A stretch of 64,000 bases of DNA from Luteimonas sp. FCS-9 (GTDB taxonomy: Bacteria > Pseudomonadota > Gammaproteobacteria > Xanthomonadales > Xanthomonadaceae). Below, in pieces: positions 52,559 to 63,150 of the stretch. The stretch is taken from assembly GCF_001014645.1 (NCBI RefSeq), contig NZ_LASZ01000012.1:1-64000 (forward strand), written 5' to 3'. A program made the translations under genes and the position numbers. Each line of letters starts with the position of its first letter. Positions within the stretch are counted from its first letter, which is position 1. The notes under the pieces were generated by a model, which worked only from the letters and a program-made list of their open reading frames with translations, had not been told where the DNA came from and made no database searches.

Positions 52559-52995
52559 GGCCACCGATCATCGACCACAGCCGGCACCGGCCGCCGACAC
52601 GCCGGGCCGCATCCGGCGCCCTGACCGCCGCCGCGTGGATGGTCTACGCCTGGCTGTGGGCCCCGCTAGTCACCGCGGTCGCCTGGTTCGTCGGGCTGCG
52701 CAGCGCCTACCTGCGCCTGTACGTGGCCGAGAACGCACTCGACCCGTTCCTGCTGCTGTCGCTGCCGGTCATCGCGCTGGTGTGCAGCGTGTCGCTGATC
52801 GGCTGGGCCGAATACAACCGCGCGCGTTTCGCCGACGCCGACCGCCGCCACCGGCGCGTGGACATCGGCCACGACCAGGTCCGGATCGCGCTGGGCGCGA
52901 GCGATGCACTGGCCGCGAAACTGCAGAGCGGGCGGATCGTCCAGGTCGCGCTCGACGACGACGCCCGTCCCGTGGCCATCCGGCGCGGCAGCTGA
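52555..52995 (+). CDS. pgaD: Poly-beta-1,6-N-acetylglucosamine biosynthesis protein PgaD
   Basis: 146 residues. Two membrane segments (about 25-47 and 64-86) in a protein beginning MRPPIIDHSRHRPPTRRA, the IIDxP-like start known for PgaD, followed by a cytoplasmic tail. Accessory subunit needed with PgaC for polymerisation. Last gene of the operon; 32 bases from the convergent proA stop. Confidence 0.88.
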   Translation: MRPPIIDHSRHRPPTRRAASGALTAAAWMVYAWLWAPLVTAVAWFVGLRSAYLRLYVAENALDPFLLLSLPVIALVCSVSLIGWAEYNRARFADADRRHRRVDIGHDQVRIALGASDALAAKLQSGRIVQVALDDDARPVAIRRGS

Positions 52996-53027
52996 GCCGG
53001 CGCCGGTGGGCCGGCGACGTGGCGGCG

Positions 53028-54278
<1,251 letters not shown>

Positions 54279-54352
54279 GCCGGCTCCTGTGCCGAGGAAA
54301 CAGGGCGTCAACCCTAGCACCGCGGCGGCGCGCATGGGACCTGCGCCTTCGC

Positions 54353-55171
54353 CTACTCCAGCGTCGGCAAGGCGATCCGCGTCGGTTGCGCGGGCAGATA
54401 CAGCAGCTCGAGCGTCCGCGCGGTCTCCACGCGCGCCAACCGCAGCGGCGCGATCGCACGTTCGGCGACCACCGTGTGGGTGACGCCGGCGCGATCGACG
54501 AAGCGCAGGCGCAGGGCGATCACCGGTGCGTCGTTGATCACCGTGCCGGTGTGCTCGGCCGACAGCACCTCGGCCACCACCGGCACGCCGCCGTAGCGCA
54601 GCTCGGCCGGCACGGCCAGCGCATGGCGCCGCAGCGTCCGTGCGACGAACGCCAGCACCGCCACCAGCAGCAGCACCGCGATCGCCAGCCCGAACTCGGC
54701 CTGACCATGACCGAACATCTCCGACCATTCGCCACCGGCCTGGTAATGGCGCAGCCGCAGGCGCCAGGCACACAGCGCAGCGATGCCCAGCGGCAGCAGC
54801 GGCAAGGCCCAGGCCCAGAGGGCCGGGCGCGAACGCGCGCCCTCGATCACCAGGGGCGGCGCGCGACGCGGATCCGGCGCCAGCCGCACCGCCAGGCGCC
54901 CGCCGGGCACGAACCGGCGCAACTGCGGCCGGGTGTCGACCAGGGTCACTACATCCTGGATCCGATGCCCGCCCAGGTTGTCGAACGCCAAGGTCACCGT
55001 GGTCGCCGGGCCCGGCCCTGCGGTCGCCGCAAGCACTTCGGCCTCGCGACGGACGCCGGCGGTGGCGATCCGGCGTACGCGCCACCACTGCCGCAGCGGC
55101 CAGACCGCGGCCCACGCCGCTGCCAGCGTCGCCAGTGCCATCGCCACGAGCACCAGGATCAGCTCGATCAT
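54353..55171 (-). CDS. Membrane protein of unknown function (between proB and proA)
   Basis: 272 residues with an N-terminal membrane segment ([17 protein letters not shown]), two central ones ([17 protein letters not shown] and [17 protein letters not shown]) and two similar soluble parts ([21 protein letters not shown] and [23 protein letters not shown]), each with a beta-rich, DUF3592-like pattern. No firm family. Its start overlaps the upstream gene by 4 bases (ATGA). Confidence 0.7.
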   Translation of the reverse strand: MIELILVLVAMALATLAAAWAAVWPLRQWWRVRRIATAGVRREAEVLAATAGPGPATTVTLAFDNLGGHRIQDVVTLVDTRPQLRRFVPGGRLAVRLAPDPRRAPPLVIEGARSRPALWAWALPLLPLGIAALCAWRLRLRHYQAGGEWSEMFGHGQAEFGLAIAVLLLVAVLAFVARTLRRHALAVPAELRYGGVPVVAEVLSAEHTGTVINDAPVIALRLRFVDRAGVTHTVVAERAIAPLRLARVETARTLELLYLPAQPTRIALPTLE

Positions 55172-56643
55172 CGGGTCGCCTCCGGCGCCAGCGGCTGCGT
55201 CTCGCGTGTCCGCGCCAGGTAGCGCCAGCCGGTGCCGCGGCCCGGGTCCACCCGCAGCAGCACATCCGAGCGCGCGCCGTCGCTGCGCCCGGCGGCCAGC
55301 AGGGCGCCGTCGCGTGCGCGCCAGATCGCGTCGAGCCGGTCCACGCCCAATGCCAGCGTCCAGCGCACGTCGCCGTCCTCGCCGACCGCACTGAGCAGCT
55401 GCGGCGCATCGCGCGCCGCATCGGCGGCGTGCAGCACCAGGCGATCGCGCGCATCACCGACCGTCCACAGCGCATCATCGGCCGTCAGCCAGGCGCGCTG
55501 CAGCAAGGGACGCATCGCGTTGATGTACGCATTGCGCGCACCGCGCGCCTGCCCCGCACGCGCATCGGCCTGCTGCCGTTGCTCGCGGTAGGCCGCCATC
55601 GCGCGCATGTAGTCCGCCTGCTCGGCGTGGAACCGCCGCAGCGCCGCCGGCAGCTGCGCACGGTAACGTGCCCGTGCCTGCCGATAGGCGGCCTCGCTGG
55701 GGAAATCGGACGGCTCGCGCCCGAAATGCGGCATGCGCGGCGATTCCGGCTCCGGCACGTCGTCCTCGGGCCCGACCTGCGAGAGCGCCGTCTCGACGTC
55801 CAACGGCGGCTGCGCCGGGTCGCGCAGGAACACGCCGCGGATGAACACCGCCTCGCCCACCGGCGCGAAGCCGTTGGCATCGGGTGAGCGCCAGTGGAGC
55901 CGCCCACGCAGCAGCTGGCGGCGTGCGTCGAGCACGTCGTCGCCGCTGCGCTCGCGCCCGGCGGCCAGCGCCTGCGCCTCCGCCGGCGCCGCCAGCAGCG
56001 TCCAGATGCCCTCGGCGTCGACCGCGGCCGAAGCCGATGCCAACGTGGGCGCGGCCATCGCCGGGTCGGCAGCGTCGAACAGCGTCGCCGGGTCGATGTC
56101 GTCCGCCGCCGTCGGCGCCAGCGTGTCGCCGTCGATGCGCCAGGCGCGGCCCTGCGCGTCGACGATCGCCAGCCGCCCGGCCTGCGTGTCGTAGCGCGCG
56201 CGTTGCACCGGCGTGGCCAGTGGGCCGTCGGGCTTCTGGCGATGGCCATCGGCCCGGTCGAAGGCATAGACCGCATTGCGCCATGCGAACAGGTAGCGCT
56301 GCGATGCGCCGAGCAGCGCGCCGCGGCCCCAGTCTCGGCCCTGCGCATCCTCGGCGTTCAGGCGTCGGCTCCACAGCAGCCGGCCGTGGCGCATGTCGAC
56401 GACCTGCGCGTACTGGCGCGAGCGGCTGCGCACGATGCCGTTCTCGACCGCGTGCGCGCGGGTGTCCTCGAGCACAAACGCCATCTGCGACGCATCGGCA
56501 TCGTCGAGCAGCAGCGGGCCGGACTGGATCCGGCTGTCGGCATGGCGCGAGAGCATCCAGGCGATCAGCAGCGGGATACCGGCGACCATCCCAAGCCCCA
56601 TGCCCACCGCCAGCACGGACTTGCGTAGCTGCGCGAAGGTCAT
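55168..56643 (-). CDS. Membrane-anchored hypothetical protein (possibly PA2928-like)
   Basis: 491 residues. One N-terminal membrane anchor (about 8-29), then a periplasmic domain with propeller-like repeats ([56 protein letters not shown]) interrupted by a charged helical insert rich in Arg/Gln/Ala (about 300-370). I recall similar proteins named PA2928 family, but that is not certain. Start overlaps the proB stop by 4 bases, so it is translated with proB; together with the next gene it forms a cassette inside the arg-pro operon. Confidence 0.7.
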   Translation of the reverse strand: MTFAQLRKSVLAVGMGLGMVAGIPLLIAWMLSRHADSRIQSGPLLLDDADASQMAFVLEDTRAHAVENGIVRSRSRQYAQVVDMRHGRLLWSRRLNAEDAQGRDWGRGALLGASQRYLFAWRNAVYAFDRADGHRQKPDGPLATPVQRARYDTQAGRLAIVDAQGRAWRIDGDTLAPTAADDIDPATLFDAADPAMAAPTLASASAAVDAEGIWTLLAAPAEAQALAAGRERSGDDVLDARRQLLRGRLHWRSPDANGFAPVGEAVFIRGVFLRDPAQPPLDVETALSQVGPEDDVPEPESPRMPHFGREPSDFPSEAAYRQARARYRAQLPAALRRFHAEQADYMRAMAAYREQRQQADARAGQARGARNAYINAMRPLLQRAWLTADDALWTVGDARDRLVLHAADAARDAPQLLSAVGEDGDVRWTLALGVDRLDAIWRARDGALLAAGRSDGARSDVLLRVDPGRGTGWRYLARTRETQPLAPEATR

Positions 56644-57788
56644 GTCAGCACCAGATCGTCGCGGTGGACGATGTTGCCGCCGTAGCTGTAGCCGAGCACA
56701 GACTCGATGTCGCGTGTATGCCGGCGCAGCAGGCGCCGGATGTCGTCGGCCGCGTACTGGCTGACGCCGCGTGCGACCGCGTCCTGGCCATCGCCGTCGC
56801 GCAGCACGATCTCGACCAGGTCGCCGCGGCGGAATGCGCCCTCGACCGCGACCACGCCACCGGGCAGCAGCGACGCCCCCTTCTCCACCGGCGCATGGGC
56901 AGCGCCGGCATCGACGACCAGCGCGCCCGGCTCGGCCGGTGCGTTGCGCAGCCAGTGCTTGCGCGCCGCCAGCCGGGTGCGCAGCGCGTGGATGCGGGTG
57001 CCGGTCAGGCGGTCGCGGGCCAACGCGTCGAGCACCTCGGCGCGGCGGCCGTTGAACAGCACGGTTGCGATGCCGGCCGATGCCGCGCGCTGGGCGGCTT
57101 CGAGCTTGGTGCGCATGCCGCCGGTGCCGACACTGCTGCCCGCGCCGCCTGCGACTGCGAGCAGCGAGCCGCTCATCTGCGCGACCACCGGCATCGGCCG
57201 TGCGAACGGTTCCACCCGCGGATCGGCGTCGTAAAGGCCGTCGATGTCGGTGGCGATGAACAGCACCTCGGCATCGACCAGCGCGGCGACGATCGCGGCG
57301 AGGTTGTCGTTGTCGCCGAGCTTGAGTTCGTCCACCGACACGGTGTCGTTCTCGTTGACGACCGGCAAGGTGCGGTGGCGCAGCAGCGCCTGCAACGTGG
57401 CGCGCGCGTTGAGATACCGGCGGCGGTTGCGCAGATCGTCGTGGGTCAGCAGCACCTGCGCGACGGGCCGCTCGAAGAAGCCCTGCCAGAACCCGGTCAG
57501 CCGGGCCTGGCCGAGCGCGGCCAGCGCCTGGCGCTCGGCCATCGGCGCGCCCGGCTCGCCGCCGGCCTGCAGGATCGCGCGACCGGCGGCCACCGCCCCC
57601 GACGAGACCAGTACGACCTCGCGCCCGGCCGCGTGCGCGGCGCGCACGAAGCCGGCGAGCGCGGCGGCGTACTGCGGCGACAGCCCGCCGCCGTCGGCGG
57701 CCAGCAGGCTGCTGCCGACCTTGAGCACCGCGCGCCGCCACGGCGGCAGCGGCTGCTCGGGAAACACAGGGGACGAGGAGACCGACAT
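56640..57788 (-). CDS. proB: Glutamate 5-kinase
   Basis: 382 residues. Kinase domain (AAK fold) about 18-265 with VLKVGSSLLAADGG, VLVSSGAVAAGR, VVNENDTVSVDELKLGDNDNLAA and GGMRTKLEAAQ; C-terminal PUA domain about 285-375 (ALVVDAGAAHAPVEKGASLL). First step of proline synthesis, feedback-inhibited by proline in homologues. Lies 11 bases after yciI. Confidence 0.96.
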   Translation of the reverse strand: MSVSSSPVFPEQPLPPWRRAVLKVGSSLLAADGGGLSPQYAAALAGFVRAAHAAGREVVLVSSGAVAAGRAILQAGGEPGAPMAERQALAALGQARLTGFWQGFFERPVAQVLLTHDDLRNRRRYLNARATLQALLRHRTLPVVNENDTVSVDELKLGDNDNLAAIVAALVDAEVLFIATDIDGLYDADPRVEPFARPMPVVAQMSGSLLAVAGGAGSSVGTGGMRTKLEAAQRAASAGIATVLFNGRRAEVLDALARDRLTGTRIHALRTRLAARKHWLRNAPAEPGALVVDAGAAHAPVEKGASLLPGGVVAVEGAFRRGDLVEIVLRDGDGQDAVARGVSQYAADDIRRLLRRHTRDIESVLGYSYGGNIVHRDDLVLT

Positions 57789-57799
57789 CGCGCCTGCCT

Positions 57800-58066
57800 T
57801 CAGCGGGTATGCCACTGCCGAACGACCAGATCGCTCGCGCCTTGCAGCGCGAGCGGGTCGGCCGCGACGATGGCCTGGGCGTCCTCGAGCGAGGCGACAT
57901 TGCGCAGCACGTACGCGCCGCCACTGCCGTCGCCGAAACCGCCCGTCATCTCCAGCAGGCCGCGGTCGCGCAAGTCGTCGAGGAAAGCCTGGTGCGGCGC
58001 GACCACCGAGGCCTCGAACTCGGGCCGCCGCATCGCCAGCACCAGGTAGCGCGTGGTCGTGCTCAT
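57800..58066 (-). CDS. YciI-like protein
   Basis: 88 residues, ferredoxin-like dimeric fold of the YciI family: [12 protein letters not shown], the [14 protein letters not shown] helix with its conserved His, [28 protein letters not shown]. Biochemical role unsettled in the family. Start overlaps the argH stop by 4 bases (ATGA), placing it inside the arg-pro operon. Confidence 0.85.
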   Translation of the reverse strand: MSTTTRYLVLAMRRPEFEASVVAPHQAFLDDLRDRGLLEMTGGFGDGSGGAYVLRNVASLEDAQAIVAADPLALQGASDLVVRQWHTR

Positions 58067-59358
58067 GCCAACGCCTGCCAGCGCGCACGCAAGGCATCTA
58101 GCCGCAGGTCGGCGGCGCCACCCGGCGAGGTCCGCGCCGCCAGGCTGCCCTCGGGCGTGCGGCCCTGGCCGGCGGTGTCGGCGCTCTGCGCGGCGGCCTT
58201 GTAGGCCTCGCGGAACGGGACGCCCGCGATCGCGGCCTCGACCGCGACGTCGGTCGCGTACATGCCCGAGTCGACCGCCGCGCGCAGCCGGTCCTCGCGC
58301 CATTCCAGGTTCGCCAGCAAGGCCGGCAGCAGTTCCAGTGCGGCCAGCCCGCGGCCGAAGCCGTGGAAGATCGCGCCCTTGGAGCTCTGCAGGTCGCGGT
58401 GGTAGCCCGACGGCAGCGACAGCAGCTGCTCGATCTCGGTGCGCGCGGCAGCGACGCTGGCGTGCGTGGCGCGCATCAGCTCGACGACATCGGGATTGCG
58501 CTTGTTGGGCATGATCGAACTGCCGGTGGTGTACTGCGCCGGCAGCGCGACGAAACCGTACTCGGCGCTGGTGAACTGCGACAGGTCCCAGGCCAGGCGG
58601 CGCAGGTCGAGCGTGGCGCTGCCCAGCGCCTCGAGTGCGGCGAGCTCGAACTTGCCGCGCGAGAGCTGCGCGTAGACCGGCGAGACCTGCAGCCGCGCGA
58701 AGCCCAGCGCAGCCGTCGTGTGGTCGCGGTCGAGCGCCAGGTTCACGCCGTAGCCGGCCGCCGTGCCCAGCGGATTGCAGTCGATCAGCGCCAGCGTGTC
58801 GGCCGCGCGTACCGCGTCGTCGATGAAGGCCTCCGCCCAGCCCGACCACCACATGCCGCCCGACGACAGCACCGCGCGCTGGATGTGGGTGTAGCCGGGA
58901 ATCGGCAGGTCGCGCTCGGCCTCGGCCCTGTCCAGCGCGATCTTGGCGATCTCGCGCGACAGCGCGGCCAGCCGGGCGAGCTTCTCCTTGAGCCACAGCC
59001 GCGTGGCGACCAGTACCTGGTCGTTGCGGCTGCGGCCGGTGTGGATGCGGCGGCCGGCATCGCCCAGGCGCTCGGTCAGGCGCGCCTCGATCGCCGAATG
59101 GCCGTCCTCGAAGCGGTCGTCGAGCACGAATGCACCACTGCGGAAGTCCTCGGCCAGCGTCTCCAGTTCGCGCTCCAGGCCGGCGAGTTCCTCGGCCGAC
59201 AGGATGCCCACACGCTGCAGGCCCTGCGCGTGCGCGGCGCTGGCGGCGATGTCGTGCAGGAAGAACGCGCGGTCGAGGATCACGTCGTCGCCGGCCAGGA
59301 ATGCCTGGATCTGCGTGTCGACGGCGACGCCGGGCTTCTGCCAGAGGAGATTGCTCAT
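58063..59358 (-). CDS. argH: Argininosuccinate lyase
   Basis: 431 residues, fumarase/aspartase superfamily. Cleaves argininosuccinate to arginine and fumarate. [46 protein letters not shown] and the signature [12 protein letters not shown] with the catalytic Ser loop are visible. The start [11 protein letters not shown] fits the family. A REPIN lies between it and argC. Confidence 0.96.
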   Translation of the reverse strand: MSNLLWQKPGVAVDTQIQAFLAGDDVILDRAFFLHDIAASAAHAQGLQRVGILSAEELAGLERELETLAEDFRSGAFVLDDRFEDGHSAIEARLTERLGDAGRRIHTGRSRNDQVLVATRLWLKEKLARLAALSREIAKIALDRAEAERDLPIPGYTHIQRAVLSSGGMWWSGWAEAFIDDAVRAADTLALIDCNPLGTAAGYGVNLALDRDHTTAALGFARLQVSPVYAQLSRGKFELAALEALGSATLDLRRLAWDLSQFTSAEYGFVALPAQYTTGSSIMPNKRNPDVVELMRATHASVAAARTEIEQLLSLPSGYHRDLQSSKGAIFHGFGRGLAALELLPALLANLEWREDRLRAAVDSGMYATDVAVEAAIAGVPFREAYKAAAQSADTAGQGRTPEGSLAARTSPGGAADLRLDALRARWQALA

Positions 59359-59379
59359 GTCTGTTTCCAGTTGTGATCT

Positions 59380-59446
59380 GTAGGAGCGCGCTTGCGCGCG
59401 AATGGCGTTAGGGGGAAAGCGTCATCGCGCGCGAGCGCGCTCCTAC
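59380..59446. repeat. REPIN copy G
   Basis: GTAGGAGCGCGCTTGCGCGC and inverted complement; spacer AATGGCGTTAGGGGGAAAGCGTCAT. Sits in the argC-argH gap inside the operon, just upstream of argH. Confidence 0.92.
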
Positions 59447-59456
59447 ACAAAGAGGA

Positions 59457-60422
59457 TCAATGCGGGATCGAAGCCAGCTCGTCGAAGCCCAACGCGCGGT
59501 TGAGATTCTGCATCGCCTGCGTCGCCGCGCCCTTGAGCAGGTTGTCGAGCGTCGCCACCACGACCACGCGGCCGTTGCCCTGCGCCATCGAAAAGCCGCC
59601 GACCTGCGCGCCGTGGCGGCCGGCGATGCGGCTCACCCACGGCGCCTCGTCGACCACCTCGACCAGCGGCTCGCCGGCATAGCGCGCCTCGAACAGCGCC
59701 TTGACCGCGTCGCGCGACATCGGCGCGCGCAGCCACAGGTTCACGGTCATCGTGATGCCGCGGAAATGCGGCGCCACGTGCGGCATGAACTCCACCGGCA
59801 CGCCGAGCCGGGCCGAGACCTCGCGCTCGTGCACATGGCCGGTCAGCGCATAAGGCATCAGGTTGTCGGCCAGCAACGCGACGTCGTTCTTGTCCGACGG
59901 CGTGGTGCCCGCACCGGAATAGCCGGACACGCCAAAGCACTGCGGCGGGCCGGCGAGCCGGTCGAGCAGCGGCGCGATCGCCAGCTGCATCGCCGTCGCG
60001 TAGCAGCCGGGGTTGCTGATGCGCGTCTGGCCGGCATAGGCGTCGCGGGTCAGCTCCGGCAACCCGTAGTACCAGGCCGGGTCGAAGCGGTAGTCGGCCG
60101 ACAGGTCGACGATCACGGTATCGGGCCGGGCCGCGTCCAGCGCCTCGACGTACGGCGCCGCCTTGCCATTGGGCAGCGCCAGGATCACCGCATCGGCGCC
60201 CTTGGCCGCGATCGCCGCGGCATCGAGGTTCTCGAAGCGCAGTTCGCCCTGCCAGGCGTCGTTGTGGTCGGCCACGCGCTGGCCGTCGAGCTCGCGCGAG
60301 GACACGAACGCCAGTTCGAGGCCGGGATGCGCGGCGACGAGGCGGATCAGCTCGCTGCCGGTGTGGCCGCGGGCACCGACGATGCCCAGCGTGCGCCTTG
60401 CGGTCGTGTTCGAGGTCGTCAT
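59457..60422 (-). CDS. argC: N-acetyl-gamma-glutamyl-phosphate reductase
   Basis: 321 residues. NADPH-dependent reduction to N-acetylglutamate semialdehyde. Rossmann start [19 protein letters not shown], the active-site [19 protein letters not shown] with catalytic Cys, and [16 protein letters not shown] with the catalytic His. Length and GARGHTG match the xanthomonad type. 12 bases downstream of the fused argB gene. Confidence 0.96.
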   Translation of the reverse strand: MTTSNTTARRTLGIVGARGHTGSELIRLVAAHPGLELAFVSSRELDGQRVADHNDAWQGELRFENLDAAAIAAKGADAVILALPNGKAAPYVEALDAARPDTVIVDLSADYRFDPAWYYGLPELTRDAYAGQTRISNPGCYATAMQLAIAPLLDRLAGPPQCFGVSGYSGAGTTPSDKNDVALLADNLMPYALTGHVHEREVSARLGVPVEFMPHVAPHFRGITMTVNLWLRAPMSRDAVKALFEARYAGEPLVEVVDEAPWVSRIAGRHGAQVGGFSMAQGNGRVVVVATLDNLLKGAATQAMQNLNRALGFDELASIPH

Positions 60423-60434
60423 GTGCGTCGTCCT

Positions 60435-61751
60435 TCAGCCGGCCAGCGTCGCGGCGCGCGTCGCGCAGTGCGCCACGCAGCGCTGGATCTGCTCGAAACC
60501 GTCGAGCCCGTACCAGAACACCTTCCACTTCTCCTGCTTGATGCAGCCGTCGGACTCGGCGTAGTAGAAGATGTTGACCGGGTTGTGGTGGCGCGAGCGC
60601 CAGAACAGCTGCGGCGTCTCCTCGCGCATCACCTGCCACACCGCCCGCCCCAGGCCCTCGCCCTGGGCGTCATCGAGCACGGCGAACTTGTCGAGGTAGG
60701 TGCTGCCCTCGGCCTCGGTCAGTACGACCGCCGCGCGGTAGTTCTCGCTGACGTAGGCGCGCAGCAGCGCCGTGCGCTCGAAGTAGTCGTCGGCCAGCGT
60801 GCGCCCGAAGCTCGACTCGATCAGGGTCCGCAGCCGCGGCAGGTCGAGCGCGTCCCACGACGCGGCGCGCAGCACGCGCTCGCCGCGCCGCACCAGCGTG
60901 CCCGAGCCCTTGTGCGTGAACAGCTCCTTGGCCAGGTCCGCCGGCCGCGTGATCGACACCGACGAGGCCAGCGGCAGCCCTTCGAGCAGATCCTTGATCT
61001 GCTCGATCTTGACCTTCATGCCCCCGTGCAACCACGGCTGCTGGATCAGGTGGTCGTACTCGGTCGACAGGTTGATCGAGTCGATCACCTTGCCCGCCTC
61101 GTCGAGCAGCCCGCCGGTACCGGTCAGGAAGATGATCTTGTAGGGCTGCAGCTCGCGCACCAGCTCGTTGGCGGCGAAGTCGGCGTTGACGTTGAGGATC
61201 TGGCCCGAGGCGGTCTCGCCCAGGCTCGTGATCACCGGGATCGAGCCGGCCTGCAGGCTGGCCTCGATCGGCGCCAGGTTCACCCGCTCCACCTCGCCCA
61301 CCAGCCCGTAGGTGTCGCGGTCCAGGTACCGCGCCTCGAACACGCCGCCGGTGATCGACGTCGCGCGCGCGCCGTTCTTCTGCAGCGCCTCGACCAGGCG
61401 CAGGTTCGCGGCCTGGAACACCCGGCGCACGACCGCCAGCGCCTCGGGCGTGGTCACGCGCAGCCCGTCGATGGTCGTCTTCTCGATGCCGGCCGCCGAC
61501 AGTTCGGCGTCGAGCTGCGGGCCGGCGCCGTGCAGCACGATCGGCGTCAGCCCGACCTCCTGCAGGAACGACAGCGACGAGGTCAGGTCGTCGAGCTCGT
61601 CGCGCAGCACCGCGCCGCCGACCTTGACCACGGCGAAGCGCTTGGCGTCGAGCTGCGAGAAGCGCTTGAGGTACTGGCTGATCTCCTTCGCGCTCGCCAT
61701 GCTCGAGAGCAGGCGCACGATGGTCTGGCGGGTCTGTTGGTGTGCGTGCAT
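60435..61751 (-). CDS. argB: Bifunctional acetylglutamate kinase / N-acetylglutamate synthase
   Basis: 438 residues. N-terminal amino-acid-kinase domain (about 20-285: [49 protein letters not shown]) fused to a C-terminal GNAT acetyltransferase domain (about 290-438: [58 protein letters not shown]). Such NAGS/K fusions are a known mark of Xanthomonas relatives and vertebrate NAGS. It makes N-acetylglutamate and phosphorylates it, and homologues are inhibited by arginine. Start at 61751; Met18 is an alternative. Confidence 0.95.
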   Translation of the reverse strand: MHAHQQTRQTIVRLLSSMASAKEISQYLKRFSQLDAKRFAVVKVGGAVLRDELDDLTSSLSFLQEVGLTPIVLHGAGPQLDAELSAAGIEKTTIDGLRVTTPEALAVVRRVFQAANLRLVEALQKNGARATSITGGVFEARYLDRDTYGLVGEVERVNLAPIEASLQAGSIPVITSLGETASGQILNVNADFAANELVRELQPYKIIFLTGTGGLLDEAGKVIDSINLSTEYDHLIQQPWLHGGMKVKIEQIKDLLEGLPLASSVSITRPADLAKELFTHKGSGTLVRRGERVLRAASWDALDLPRLRTLIESSFGRTLADDYFERTALLRAYVSENYRAAVVLTEAEGSTYLDKFAVLDDAQGEGLGRAVWQVMREETPQLFWRSRHHNPVNIFYYAESDGCIKQEKWKVFWYGLDGFEQIQRCVAHCATRAATLAG

Positions 61752-61818
61752 GGGTCTGTTCTTGGTGAGGCTTCGTTGATGCGAATGACACGGGTCACTG
61801 GGATGGCCGGGATCAATC

Positions 61819-61885
61819 GTAGGAGCGCGCTCGCGCGCGATGAGGCGTTACCGAAACCGTCCATCGCGCGCGAGCGCGCTCCTAC
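61819..61885. repeat. REPIN copy H
   Basis: GTAGGAGCGCGCTCGCGCGC and inverted complement. Its right end, read on the minus strand, supplies the argE stop codon TAG (61882-61884). It fills most of the argE-argB gap. Confidence 0.92.
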
Positions 61886-63015
61886 ACGGCCTCATGGTGC
61901 GGGCCCGCAGCCAGCCCGCCGTTGATGATCCGGTGGACCGAGTCGGCGTAGCGCTGCAGCTGGTCGAGGGTCACGAACTCGTCGGCGGTATGCGCCTGGG
62001 CGATGTCGCCCGGCCCATAGACCAGCGCGGTATAGCCGCCGGCCGAGAACAGCGAAGCCTCGGTCCAGAAGTCGACCGCGTTGCCGATCGGCAGCTCCAG
62101 CGCGTCGGCGACGTCGCGCGCGGCCAGGCGCCGCTCTTCCGCCCGCGCAGCACTTCCATCAAGAGCCGCGCCCGACGGCAGGCTCGGCCCGCGGAACGTC
62201 TCCTCGAAGTGCGCGGCCGCGGGCTCGGCGAAGCCTGCGAAGGTCGCCAGCAGGTCGTCGACGTCCATCGACGGCAGCGGCCGGAAGCCAAAGCGCAGTT
62301 CGGCCTCAGGCGCGATCATGTTGGCCTTGATGCCGCCGTCGATCCGGCCGATGTTGAAACGCAGCCCGGTCAGGCCGCCGAAGCGCGCCCTCTCCAGCGA
62401 CGCGACGTGGTCGAGCGCGCGGTCGCCCCAGCGCACCGCCTGGTGCAGCGCGCTCGCGGCCGGGTCCTGCCGCCCGGAGGCATGCCCGGCCCGGCCGGCG
62501 AAGCGCATCAGCACCGAGCTGATGCCTCGATGCGCGAGCACCGCCTCGCACTGCGTCGGCTCGGCGACCAGCACCGCGTCGAACCGCAGGCCGCGTGCGA
62601 GAAACGCGGCGATGCAGCGCGGATCGTTGGCTTCCTCGTCGGACGAGAACAGGAACGCCGCGTCGCCGTCGCCGGCATTGGCCGCGGCGATCAGCGCCGC
62701 GGCCGCGCCCTTGATGTCGCACACGCCCAGCCCGACCACACGGTCGTCCAGGCGCCGCATCGCGTGCGGATCGGCCGTCCACGCCGGCGAATCGGGCACG
62801 GTGTCCAGGTGCACGTTGAACAGCACCTTCGGCGCGCCGCGCACCGCGTACAGGCTGACCGCGCCCGCACCGTGGTCGATGACCTCGATCGCGAAGCCCG
62901 GCAGCTGCGCGCGGATGTAGTCGAAGATCCCACCCTGCGCCGTGATCGCCCGCGGCGGATTGCGGGTGTCGAAGGCCACCAGGTGTTCGAGATGGTCGAG
63001 GGTCTGTTCAAGCAT
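61882..63015 (-). CDS. argE: N-acetylornithine / N-acetylcitrulline deacetylase
   Basis: 377 residues from ATG 63015 (AAGG about 10 bases upstream); ATG 63045 would add ten residues. M20 zinc peptidase: metal motifs LFNVHLDTVPDS, GLGVCDIKGAAAAL and FSSDEEANDPRC, VAEPTQCEAVL. In Xanthomonas the homologue removes the acetyl group from acetylcitrulline because those bacteria carbamylate acetylornithine (argF'); the argF' partner would be beyond argG, outside the window. Stop codon lies in a REPIN. Confidence 0.93.
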   Translation of the reverse strand: MLEQTLDHLEHLVAFDTRNPPRAITAQGGIFDYIRAQLPGFAIEVIDHGAGAVSLYAVRGAPKVLFNVHLDTVPDSPAWTADPHAMRRLDDRVVGLGVCDIKGAAAALIAAANAGDGDAAFLFSSDEEANDPRCIAAFLARGLRFDAVLVAEPTQCEAVLAHRGISSVLMRFAGRAGHASGRQDPAASALHQAVRWGDRALDHVASLERARFGGLTGLRFNIGRIDGGIKANMIAPEAELRFGFRPLPSMDVDDLLATFAGFAEPAAAHFEETFRGPSLPSGAALDGSAARAEERRLAARDVADALELPIGNAVDFWTEASLFSAGGYTALVYGPGDIAQAHTADEFVTLDQLQRYADSVHRIINGGLAAGPHHEAV

Positions 63016-63118
63016 GGATCGGCAAGCCTTCAGAACTGCTTTCATCCGGCCGGAGGAGAGCCCCCTTCTTGTTGCAGGGGGCGCGCCAACGGCACGGGGT
63101 CAAGGTGAAATGCCTAGC

Positions 63119-63150
63119 CAAGTCAACCGCGGTCAGCTGCGGTTGACTTG
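63119..63150. other. 12-bp perfect inverted repeat across the argG stop codon
   Basis: CAAGTCAACCGC (63119-63130) and GCGGTTGACTTG (63139-63150), spacer 8 bases containing the argG stop. Half of the stem codes for the last residues QVNR of ArgG. No T-run follows on the minus strand, so it is not a standard terminator. Confidence 0.8.

Noticed and set aside
63016-63132. Riboswitch or T-box in the argG-argE gap
   Set aside because: Only simple hairpins are present (GCCCCC/GGGGGC at 63060-63082 and the stop-codon dyad); no conserved riboswitch core is recognisable.
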